This document shows, piece by piece, positions 8,698-15,763 of a DNA stretch of 30,484 nucleotides. The position numbers and the translations under genes are program-made. This DNA comes from Prevotella sp. CAG:1031 (GTDB lineage: Bacteria > Bacteroidota > Bacteroidia > Bacteroidales > Muribaculaceae), in the NCBI GenBank assembly GCA_000431215.1, contig HF985591.1:1-30484 (forward strand), read 5' to 3'. Below the pieces are notes generated by a model. It was given only the letters and a program-made list of their open reading frames with translations. It was not told where the DNA came from and did not search any database. Numbering within the stretch: the first letter of the stretch is position 1; every line of letters starts with the position of its first letter.

Positions 8698-10883
8698 ACA
8701 TTTTTTCCTTTCTTTACATCTTCGATGAACTGTATTTTTTCGACTTGTGTATTAAACACTATCCTGCCGGAATACTCTCCATAAACAGGCAAGGTATTGT
8801 CGTATTTTGGAATATAGTAATTCCCGATAAGTTTATACGACTTATCGTATTCAAGAATTTGCTTTGCTATTTGGAACTCAAGCCAGTCAGGAATTGAGTT
8901 TGGACCTTTACCTTCTCCACATGAGCGTATATAACGGCCTGTTTCACTATCTTTGACATATATGGGTGCAGTTCCCATAACTTTGGGTACAAGTACTTCC
9001 GGATGACACGGACTATCTTCTATATAGTCCCTTTTAATTGTATCTTCAAGCCCAAGTTGTCTCACAGCGTCATCATGATTGCCAAACATTATTTTTTTCA
9101 TTTTATCAGCATCCAAAACTCCGTCAGTAGTAATCTTTGACCAAAACTTCCGAATTGCACGGACAAAGAATTGCACGGGATAATCCATAGCGGAAGCTCC
9201 ACTCATGATGAAATAATAGAATCCCGGAATAGGAGCACATGCCGAGAATTGCAGAACATCAGTATTCTCAAATAAGTCTTTACGCAATTCTTCGGGTTTA
9301 GTATATCGTCTGAATTCGTTGAGATATGCTACAAGATTCATAAGTTTCTCTTTGCAATACAAGAGGTACGCCTTATCTATCTTTGAGTGGACATACTTGT
9401 CCTGAAACATCAATTCACGTAGGCGATCAGTGTTTAATACGCCATTTATAAATATCTCCGGCTCATCATGGAGAACACATTGAAGAATCCTTACAGCTAA
9501 AAAAGCGACATTATCCCCACGCTCACTAAAACGTTGCATATATGCGCCTAAATCTGCGATAGCCGTATCTGGAGACGAGTATTGTCTATCTTCATTTAAC
9601 GCCAATATAATATCAGCGAATGTTCTCGTCATACCATAGCAATGAGTTGTAACTTCACAAGGAAGTTTATTTATGCCAGGATTTGAAATTTCTCCAACTT
9701 CATTATTTGACCCTGATATCTCTTCACAAAGTTTACACACAGTTTCTGCAACATACTCATCAAGAAGTGAAAAGCAGTCGAAAAATGAAAGATCACTATA
9801 CTTTTGGTTCAAGTCCTCAGCATAGAGAATCTTTATATCGATGCCATTTGCCAAAAGGGAATTTACAACGTCTAATGCTCGCTCTTGTTTTCTCTTTCCT
9901 TCAAAGTCAAATGGTATAGTGCAGACCACTGTCACAGGTATACCAGATTTCTTACAGAGGTTCACAATCCATTTGCTTCCGAATGTACCCGTTATGCCTC
10001 CATATCCGGCGACAATAATCACGTGATCAGCAGAACGGTCAATCATATAATGCACGAAGGCACTATTTGATTCAGTTGCATAATATTTATTAAACCATTC
10101 CTCGGAAAATCCACGCGGAACTATCCCACAAGGATCATTTGTTAATCCCTCTAAAAGTCCTTTCAATTTAACTTTTGATTGGATAACATGCTTTTCTGTA
10201 TTTAGTACGCAGTATTCAACATTCTTGAGTGGATTCTCAATCATTCGTTCAACCGAGTTAGTGCCAGCTCCTCCAATTCCAATAACTTTAATTGGAGTGC
10301 TGAAATGATTTACCCTCTCTTCATGAGCAGCCTCAATTGTATCAAGAATCTTTTGAGGATGTATCGAACGATTCTCATTTTCAATATATACTGCAAATTC
10401 AATAGGCAAGATTACGTTTGGTAAATTATAGGCATTACAGAACAATGGGGCGATTTGTTCGATTCTAAAGCCGGCAATACCGCACCCAATCTTTGTTACA
10501 TAAAACGTAAGAGCCTTCTCATACTCAGCAAATTCAATAAAATTGTCTACGTATGGCTTGATGGTATCGACTCCCCCCTGCATTGTTGGAATGGCATAGG
10601 AATTGCCTTGAAGCCCTTCGCCTTGTCCCCATATAGCCCCAAAGCGATTTAAGGCTACCCGTGCGGCGCCTCCTCCGTGGTGTCCGGCAAGATTGCTGCC
10701 GAACACAAATATATCTCTTCGGCCTAATATTGTGATGTTGTCAGGCGTATATTTAGCATCAAGCGGAGTATCACATACACCGCAACAGCCACCTATACAA
10801 CGAAGTTCATCCATTTGTGTTGATGTCTCAACCGTTACTTTATGATCTTTTTTCTTTGATTTAAAGAAGTCAAATAGTCCCAT
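8688..10883 (-). CDS. Fusion of macro-like (ADP-ribose-binding) domain and FtsZ/tubulin-like domain
   Basis: The 731-residue protein has several parts. Residues 1-45 include a Cys-rich CIGGCCGVC segment. A macro-like domain at about 55-160 shows IFVFGSNLAGHHGGGAARVA (57-76), YAIPTMQGG and KIGCGIAGF. An FtsZ/tubulin-like domain at about 197-390 shows KVIGIGGAGTNSVERM (199-214), the tubulin signature in altered form GYGGITGT (293-300; usual GGGTGT), and IPFDFEGKRK as in the FtsZ PFxFEG motif. The last 340 residues are unrecognised. FtsZ-type domains bind GTP and may polymerise; macro domains bind ADP-ribose derivatives. Both activities here are inferred. It starts 3 bases after the SanA-like gene. 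True cell-division FtsZ is unlikely, given the fusion and the altered G-box. Confidence 0.85.
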   Translation of the reverse strand: MGLFDFFKSKKKDHKVTVETSTQMDELRCIGGCCGVCDTPLDAKYTPDNITILGRRDIFVFGSNLAGHHGGGAARVALNRFGAIWGQGEGLQGNSYAIPTMQGGVDTIKPYVDNFIEFAEYEKALTFYVTKIGCGIAGFRIEQIAPLFCNAYNLPNVILPIEFAVYIENENRSIHPQKILDTIEAAHEERVNHFSTPIKVIGIGGAGTNSVERMIENPLKNVEYCVLNTEKHVIQSKVKLKGLLEGLTNDPCGIVPRGFSEEWFNKYYATESNSAFVHYMIDRSADHVIIVAGYGGITGTFGSKWIVNLCKKSGIPVTVVCTIPFDFEGKRKQERALDVVNSLLANGIDIKILYAEDLNQKYSDLSFFDCFSLLDEYVAETVCKLCEEISGSNNEVGEISNPGINKLPCEVTTHCYGMTRTFADIILALNEDRQYSSPDTAIADLGAYMQRFSERGDNVAFLAVRILQCVLHDEPEIFINGVLNTDRLRELMFQDKYVHSKIDKAYLLYCKEKLMNLVAYLNEFRRYTKPEELRKDLFENTDVLQFSACAPIPGFYYFIMSGASAMDYPVQFFVRAIRKFWSKITTDGVLDADKMKKIMFGNHDDAVRQLGLEDTIKRDYIEDSPCHPEVLVPKVMGTAPIYVKDSETGRYIRSCGEGKGPNSIPDWLEFQIAKQILEYDKSYKLIGNYYIPKYDNTLPVYGEYSGRIVFNTQVEKIQFIEDVKKGKNVWR

Positions 10884-10886
10884 GAA

Positions 10887-12209
10887 TTAGTTGTTTTTTA
10901 AGATTATGAAGTTTGAGGCGTAAGGCAACGGTTGGCCGTGAAGATATTTTGGAGAGGACTCATTGGCATTGACGCGGTAGAAGCAATAGTTCCACCCTTG
11001 CCCCATGTCGGTGTAAAGAGCCTCTTTTACACCTTGTGAGAGTAAGGCGTTGATGAAGTTGCCGAAGGTGACAATGCCGAGACTCTCATATAGAGCCAAC
11101 TGTTTTTCTTTGTCGAGGCATAGGGCACGGAAAACGTTCTTATTATCCAATTTTCGAGCCGTCTTCACACCTTTACAATGGTGTATCATCATTTCCTGTG
11201 CAAAGCCCATTCCACCTTCTCTTGCTGCCTTTTCCATTGCTGATTGATAATCGTCATAGAAGAACTGAGGACCGGAAAGTGGTGACCATGTGAAAGCACC
11301 GGAGTTTCGCTTGCAACGATATCCTCTATATATTTTACCTCCCGAAACATGGTTCCCGGCTATATTGATGTGTCCTTTGCCTGATGTTGACCCGGTGAAA
11401 GCTCCTGCAAAAGCCAAAACGATAGAATCGTTGTCGGCTGAGGGCATCTCACCGCAAATCATATCCATAGTTAAGCGACTCATATCTGGCTTCAGGCAAA
11501 TTAAATCTCCATATTCTGTTTGTATATGTGATTCTGACAAGAACTCCAATTTTGACTCAGTGAAATCACAGACCATTGACTCTTTGATGTCGGGTTGCAC
11601 ATCTCTGACAATATCAATGAAAAGTTTTACGCGGGCAAGGACCTCACGCCCACGATTACGCCACCATGATGTACGACGACCGGGAGTCTTGGCATTATAT
11701 CCGATTGCATCTATTCCAAGATGTTTGGCTTGATACAAGGCACGCTCGTTATGGTATTCTTGCGAAATTATTACGATTGAGTCCTGCCGATACACATCAC
11801 GCATCTTAGCTATTGAGTTAAGTGTGCGAGTGCCGTCATAGTCAAGAACTATGTGGATTGAATCGACTCCCTGCTTTATCAGAGAATCCCGCATAGCCAC
11901 CGGCTCGTCATATCCATTCTCCGTATTGCGATAATCGCCACCGCTGACCACAAGCCAATCAACTTTACCGGCGTTATATAGGTCTGCGGCCGCTTTTATA
12001 CGATGATCAAAGTAATAGTTCCTTCGCCCATTCCATGTAGATATGGGCGAAGTGCCAAGCACAAGCCCGACCTTACGATGTGGAATATCCTCAACATCGT
12101 CATGAAGCCTGTCCTTAGCGGCATGGCCAACCATTCGGTCGCAAACCACAATTACTCCAATGAGAATTAAAACCAATATTCCAAAAGCTAATGCTATTTT
12201 CTTTTTCAT
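10887..12209 (-). CDS. SanA-like (DUF218) domain fused to a NAGPA-like domain, membrane-anchored
   Basis: The 440-residue protein has an N-terminal transmembrane helix (about 5-23). The SanA/YdcF-type DUF218 domain at about 45-205 shows VGLVLGTSP (47-55), YFDHRIKAAADLY (66-78) and VVSGGD (87-92). The region from 250 on contains FAGAFTG, later FRALCLDKEKQLALY (360-374) and GVKEALYTDMGQGWNY (393-408). The R-A-x-x-x-D, then G-V-x-x-A-L-x-x-D-x-G-x-G order recalls phosphodiester glycosidase (NAGPA-like) domains. SanA-like proteins affect envelope barrier function in enterobacteria, and NAGPA-like domains can cleave sugar phosphodiesters. The first domain is well supported, the second is moderate inference. 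It would act on the periplasmic side of the inner membrane. Confidence 0.75.
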   Translation of the reverse strand: MKKKIALAFGILVLILIGVIVVCDRMVGHAAKDRLHDDVEDIPHRKVGLVLGTSPISTWNGRRNYYFDHRIKAAADLYNAGKVDWLVVSGGDYRNTENGYDEPVAMRDSLIKQGVDSIHIVLDYDGTRTLNSIAKMRDVYRQDSIVIISQEYHNERALYQAKHLGIDAIGYNAKTPGRRTSWWRNRGREVLARVKLFIDIVRDVQPDIKESMVCDFTESKLEFLSESHIQTEYGDLICLKPDMSRLTMDMICGEMPSADNDSIVLAFAGAFTGSTSGKGHINIAGNHVSGGKIYRGYRCKRNSGAFTWSPLSGPQFFYDDYQSAMEKAAREGGMGFAQEMMIHHCKGVKTARKLDNKNVFRALCLDKEKQLALYESLGIVTFGNFINALLSQGVKEALYTDMGQGWNYCFYRVNANESSPKYLHGQPLPYASNFIILKNN

Positions 12210-12226
12210 GGAGACTCTATACTTCG

Positions 12227-12820
12227 CTATTTCAGTTTTATTGTTGATAATATCTTATTCCAAAGGCGGCTCGATTTATCATCACCATAATCGAAAACTC
12301 CACTTAGGTAATATAGATCATATTTGTCTTTTATAACAACGTATTGATCTTGGATAATCGTATCGCCACCTAAATCGTATGCAGTCCAGACGTTACATGC
12401 TTCGTGTTCATCGACTTGCAAGGAATCTCTTACTTCGCTGATGTATATACATGTTGAATCAGCATCGGCTCTCATAAGAATCATACTAACCCAATCGGAA
12501 ACAGGATTGTTTGGAGCAAGCCAACGAGTTGCGCCTTTGACTAATCGAATTTTGAAGGAATTGTCTGGAGGATAGAACTCAGTAACACCAGACGTGATTC
12601 TAAGAGAATCGACAATATGTTTGATTTGCCAAGTCTCACAAGTATCTGTTGCCCATGTCCAGCCTTGTGGAAGCAGAGCGGAAAAATATTCATCATCATA
12701 TGGTACAACGAGAGAATCTATTGGCAACCCTTTGGTTTTGTTTGTCGATGTCTTTGGCTTATTATTACAAGCCGTCATCATGATAGCGGCTGTAAACACT
12801 AAATATAATAACTTCCTCAT
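12227..12820 (-). CDS. Small lipoprotein with PsbP/DUF1795-like pattern
   Basis: The 197-residue product has a lipoprotein signal (MRKLLYLVFTAAIMMTAC, Cys18) and a Lys/Thr/Asn linker. The compact domain begins YFSALLPQGWTWATD and ends LWNKILSTIKLK. A start of the form Y-x-x-x-x-P-x-x-W and a final helix with I-x-x-T/S-F/I is typical of small PsbP/Mog1/DUF1795-like domains, and the C-terminal half of the J-domain protein at 18182-19177 shows the same pattern. Its start overlaps the upstream stop as ATGA, so translation is coupled. Function unknown; probably a periplasm- or surface-facing partner. The fold is an inference from pattern only. Confidence 0.7.
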   Translation of the reverse strand: MRKLLYLVFTAAIMMTACNNKPKTSTNKTKGLPIDSLVVPYDDEYFSALLPQGWTWATDTCETWQIKHIVDSLRITSGVTEFYPPDNSFKIRLVKGATRWLAPNNPVSDWVSMILMRADADSTCIYISEVRDSLQVDEHEACNVWTAYDLGGDTIIQDQYVVIKDKYDLYYLSGVFDYGDDKSSRLWNKILSTIKLK

Positions 12821-13671
12821 TTTAATCCTTGCTTTTTAGCTATATTTTCCCAATACGAAGAGTCTTCCAACCCAATCTCTGACATTTCAATTATTGCTTC
12901 GGGATAACCATATTTAGCAGATTGGCGCAAGCATTCTATTCCTTTTTCATAATCTACGGAGGTGCCAACAGCATTCATATAGCACAATCCAAGATGCCAG
13001 CCCGCACTGGGAAGTTCTTTCCCATATTCAAATGCCTTCGTAAGCACTTGGAACGCTTTCAGACCAATGGTCTGTGATTTTTTGTCAAGAGCCTGATTAT
13101 AGAGTTCATTGCCATAAAACAAAACACCGCGTGGATAATTTTGCATTGCAGATTTCTCCCACCAAACCATAGCACTATCAGTACCCAATGCAAATTGAGC
13201 AACTTCTCCATACTCGCACTGTGATTCCGCATCACCCAACTGGGCTGCTCTGCGCAACCAATACCATTGTATCGGTATATCTTTGCCCGTCACGGTATCT
13301 TGAACAACAATTTCATGGGTAATATTTTCACTCATTTCGTCTTCCGAAGGTAATCTTGCTCCTTCGGGCTTCTTATCGGGTTCTCCATACCATATCCAGT
13401 CACCATCCGGTGTAATTACTTCTTCTACCTCTATATACGCGTCAGCAGGAGTGCCATATACAGAATCGTAATAGTGGAATAGATACCGACAGGCAGCTAT
13501 ATCTCCTTTCTCGCCAGCTTTCTCCAACGTATTAAGAGCAGATACCGTATCTCTCTTTTGAAAAAAAGACTCCGCCTTTTCAATCGCATTTGATTTGGGG
13601 AACAATTGGGTGGCACCATAAATGCCTCCACAACACACCAATGCAATTAAAATATATAATAACCTTTTCAT
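12817..13671 (-). CDS. Sel1-repeat envelope protein
   Basis: The 284-residue product starts with a hydrophobic signal or anchor (residues 4-20), then a region with many acidic residues. Sel1-like alpha/alpha repeats follow: WLRRAAQLGDAESQCEYG near 138, WWEKSAMQNYPRGVLFYG near 170, and a clear C-terminal pair with LGLCYMNAVGTSVDYEKG and LRQSAKYGYPEA. Sel1 repeats make protein-binding solenoids and often act in envelope or stress signalling. Cys13-Cys14 are not preceded by a proper lipobox residue, so I read the N-terminus as an export signal or anchor rather than a lipoprotein. ATGA overlaps join it to both neighbours. The binding partner is unknown. Confidence 0.8.
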   Translation of the reverse strand: MKRLLYILIALVCCGGIYGATQLFPKSNAIEKAESFFQKRDTVSALNTLEKAGEKGDIAACRYLFHYYDSVYGTPADAYIEVEEVITPDGDWIWYGEPDKKPEGARLPSEDEMSENITHEIVVQDTVTGKDIPIQWYWLRRAAQLGDAESQCEYGEVAQFALGTDSAMVWWEKSAMQNYPRGVLFYGNELYNQALDKKSQTIGLKAFQVLTKAFEYGKELPSAGWHLGLCYMNAVGTSVDYEKGIECLRQSAKYGYPEAIIEMSEIGLEDSSYWENIAKKQGLK

Positions 13672-14234
13672 AAATTTGTATATGTATTAAATTTCCAAGT
13701 CATTACCATACCACCTTCTTCTGAATGGATGGGCCGGATTCTTATGTAAGGTCGATCAGGTAGTGTATCATATAAATTCCAATGATAATAGTTCCATTCA
13801 GGCTCGCCATTGTCATCTATGGCTGGTTCTCCATAATATCGGGAAATTTTAGCAACTAAAGAATCTATCGCCTGTTTATCTTGTCTTCTTGTTAAAAACA
13901 AAAAGCTTTTATTGAGACAGAATTTCACATTGGCAAATTCTACAACAGCACTGGCGAACTGTCCGTTACGTTCCTCAATTGTATCATATTTTAATATACC
14001 TACATCTGACAATTCTTTTATTGCAAATCTTTCATCAAGGAGTATTTTTGTCCCAAAGATAATAGCAGAATCTATGTTATAAATACCATTATTTGATATA
14101 AAATCCACTTCCAATAAGCTGTCTGAACAAGGGTCTGGATTTGTAGTGGAGTTCTGCTTGCACATTACACAACCGAGAGTAAAGGACAACCAGAAAGAAA
14201 TTAACGTTATTTTCTTAATTGCTGTTTTTTTCAT
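13668..14234 (-). CDS. Small putative lipoprotein, function unknown
   Basis: The ATG at 14234 gives 188 residues; the frame extends 3 codons further only through a TTG. The N-terminus is Lys-rich then hydrophobic and ends TLGC (Cys22), a plausible but imperfect lipobox; a second Cys lies at 25. The mature part is of mixed alpha/beta type, with a conserved-looking end rich in Tyr/Trp (EPEWNYYHWNLYD, then MVMTWKFNTY). The start overlaps the end of the ADP-ribosylglycohydrolase gene by 20 bases, and its TGA overlaps the next ATG. I recognise no family. Location in the envelope is likely; the role is unknown. Confidence 0.65.
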   Translation of the reverse strand: MKKTAIKKITLISFWLSFTLGCVMCKQNSTTNPDPCSDSLLEVDFISNNGIYNIDSAIIFGTKILLDERFAIKELSDVGILKYDTIEERNGQFASAVVEFANVKFCLNKSFLFLTRRQDKQAIDSLVAKISRYYGEPAIDDNGEPEWNYYHWNLYDTLPDRPYIRIRPIHSEEGGMVMTWKFNTYTNL

Positions 14235-15162
14235 TGGTGGCAAAGCTTATGAAATTATCTACTTTGTGTCGATACTCTCTTTCTTTGTATAGGCTCTTAA
14301 TGTAGTACTCCGGAATTGCATTATACCCGTATTTTGCGCCGAGGATTGCACATGAGATTGCTGCGTTGGTGTCGGCATCGCCACCTTCGTTTACCACCGC
14401 AAGTAGTCCGGATTCAAATGAGTTAGCGTGCCAGTAGCACCAAAGAGCTGCTGCAAGAGTTCGTAATGTATAGCCGATTGAATGAGTTTCATCCAAATCC
14501 AATTCCGATATGTACTTACGTTTGTATGCTAAATCAATCCATTCCTCGAGGCGGAAATCGTATTTAGACCCTATGTTTTTGATCTCCTCATAAGAAAGGG
14601 GCTTGTCATTCCACACGAGATTATGAATGATGGATGTAGCTATAACGCAAGAGCCAATACATCTTGGGTCATAATGTGTAAGTCTGCAAATATCTTCTGT
14701 TTGTTCAATGAAATTATTCTGAACCAATCCTACTATCGATGTTCTCATCAGTGCACCATTTGCAGCACTTTGTCGTCGAGACAACTCCCACCAAAGACGC
14801 GAACATTCATCGTGCTTTTCAACATAATCACCCATAGCAAGGACCTTGAATGTATGGGCACCGATACCCATAGGCTCACCGTCGGCCCAATCTTTGAAGT
14901 TCTTTGCTACCTGAAGAATATCAAATTTACCGTTATCAAAACCATTCAAGATGCAAAGCATCATATCTGTATCGTCAGTCCATGCTCCTTTATGCCAGCG
15001 ACGGCGATGAGCATCTTGAATGATGTTCTCGTATCGTGATAGCCCATTGGGATAGTGTTTATGCACTTCATCCTTATTCAGAAATTCAGTCCCTAATCCA
15101 AGAGCATCACCAACGGCTTGCCCATAAAAGCAACCAAGCATTTTATCCTTTATAGCATTCAT
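14215..15162 (-). CDS. ADP-ribosylglycohydrolase (DraG/ARH family)
   Basis: The 315-residue protein begins at once with the family opening GCFYGQAVGDALGLGTEF (10-27). It keeps the metal-binding motifs WTDDTDMM (61-68) and GGDADTNAA (260-268). These aspartates and threonines bind two Mg or Mn ions in DraG/ARH enzymes, which remove ADP-ribose from proteins or hydrolyse related ADP-ribosyl compounds. All key residues are present and the length is typical (about 300), so it should be active; no signal peptide is seen, so it is cytoplasmic. A macro-like domain is encoded in the same operon (8688-10883), making ADP-ribose handling a shared theme. No ADP-ribosyltransferase was recognised here; the target is unknown. 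Confidence 0.92.
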   Translation of the reverse strand: MNAIKDKMLGCFYGQAVGDALGLGTEFLNKDEVHKHYPNGLSRYENIIQDAHRRRWHKGAWTDDTDMMLCILNGFDNGKFDILQVAKNFKDWADGEPMGIGAHTFKVLAMGDYVEKHDECSRLWWELSRRQSAANGALMRTSIVGLVQNNFIEQTEDICRLTHYDPRCIGSCVIATSIIHNLVWNDKPLSYEEIKNIGSKYDFRLEEWIDLAYKRKYISELDLDETHSIGYTLRTLAAALWCYWHANSFESGLLAVVNEGGDADTNAAISCAILGAKYGYNAIPEYYIKSLYKEREYRHKVDNFISFATNEKNSN

Positions 15163-15180
15163 GTTTGTATCACTAAAGAA

Positions 15181-15750
15181 TCAATACTCCATAATCGTGG
15201 TTGAATTTCCTTCATTATCCGTTATGACCGTCATGCCTCCTCCCAGATCCATTGTATTGTATGAATTCCCATTGTTATCGGTTGTAATGGTCATCCCGCC
15301 CCCTAAATCCATAGTGTTATATGTATTACCGTTATTATCAGTAGTAACACTCATCCCACTACCTAAATCCATTGTATTATACGTATTTCCATAGTTATCA
15401 CTGGTAACTCGCATACCTCCCCCAAAGTCCATAGAGCTCATGCTATTGCCGTTAGTATCATAGATGGTGTACATCCCACCTCCCATGTTCATAATGGTAT
15501 ATGTTAGACCAGAAGTAGTATGAACGAAATAAAGACCGGACTCGTCATCAAATTCAATATTCTCAACATCCTCGTCGAATTCATCTTCAAAATAGTAGCA
15601 GACATCATTATATTTTTCGACATCAAGACATATTTCAGTTTCGTCAACTTCTCCAGTTCCAATACTCTCTTCTTTTGCCTTGTTTGAACAAGATGTTGAC
15701 AGTATAGGTATGACAATTGTAGCCATATAAAGCATGATATATTTTCTCAT
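15181..15750 (-). CDS. Lipoprotein with five 20-residue beta-type repeats
   Basis: The ATG at 15750 gives 189 residues and places a lipoprotein signal at the start (Cys21 in STSC); a longer frame to 15786 would overlap the upstream gene and spoil the signal peptide. An acidic segment (about 28-75) is followed by five tandem 20-residue repeats at 87-186. Their consensus is close to M-D-L-G-G-G-M-T-x-T-T-D-N-N-G-N-x-Y-N-T. The regular Gly/Asp/Asn spacing suggests a small beta-solenoid or fibre exposed on the cell surface or in the periplasm. Function unknown. It begins 13 bases after the upstream stop and ends 18 bases before the ADP-ribosylglycohydrolase start. Confidence 0.75.
   Translation of the reverse strand: MRKYIMLYMATIVIPILSTSCSNKAKEESIGTGEVDETEICLDVEKYNDVCYYFEDEFDEDVENIEFDDESGLYFVHTTSGLTYTIMNMGGGMYTIYDTNGNSMSSMDFGGGMRVTSDNYGNTYNTMDLGSGMSVTTDNNGNTYNTMDLGGGMTITTDNNGNSYNTMDLGGGMTVITDNEGNSTTIMEY
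15193..15492. repeat. Five in-frame 60-bp tandem repeats inside lipoprotein gene
   Basis: Five direct 60-bp units encode the 20-residue repeats of the lipoprotein at 15181-15750. The three units nearest the 3' end of the gene are most alike in protein sequence, and the first two (from 15492 downwards) have diverged more. Because the unit is a multiple of three, gain or loss of units keeps the frame, so copy number could vary between strains. Confidence 0.85.
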
Positions 15751-15763
15751 ATTTTTTTCAAAG

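Noticed and set aside
8688..10883. Calling the FtsZ-like domain a cell-division FtsZ
   Set aside because: It is fused to a macro-like domain and a long unknown tail, has an altered G-box, and sits in an accessory operon without division genes.
14623..15039. Plus-strand frame of 138 codons
   Set aside because: It is antisense to the well-supported ADP-ribosylglycohydrolase and has no domain pattern.
15161..15394. Plus-strand frame with a repeated V-I-P-P-P-K-S-I-V-L-Y pattern
   Set aside because: The repetition is the antisense shadow of the 60-bp repeats in the lipoprotein gene.
15193..15492. CRISPR array
   Set aside because: The repeats are contiguous 60-bp coding units without spacers and translate into a regular protein repeat.
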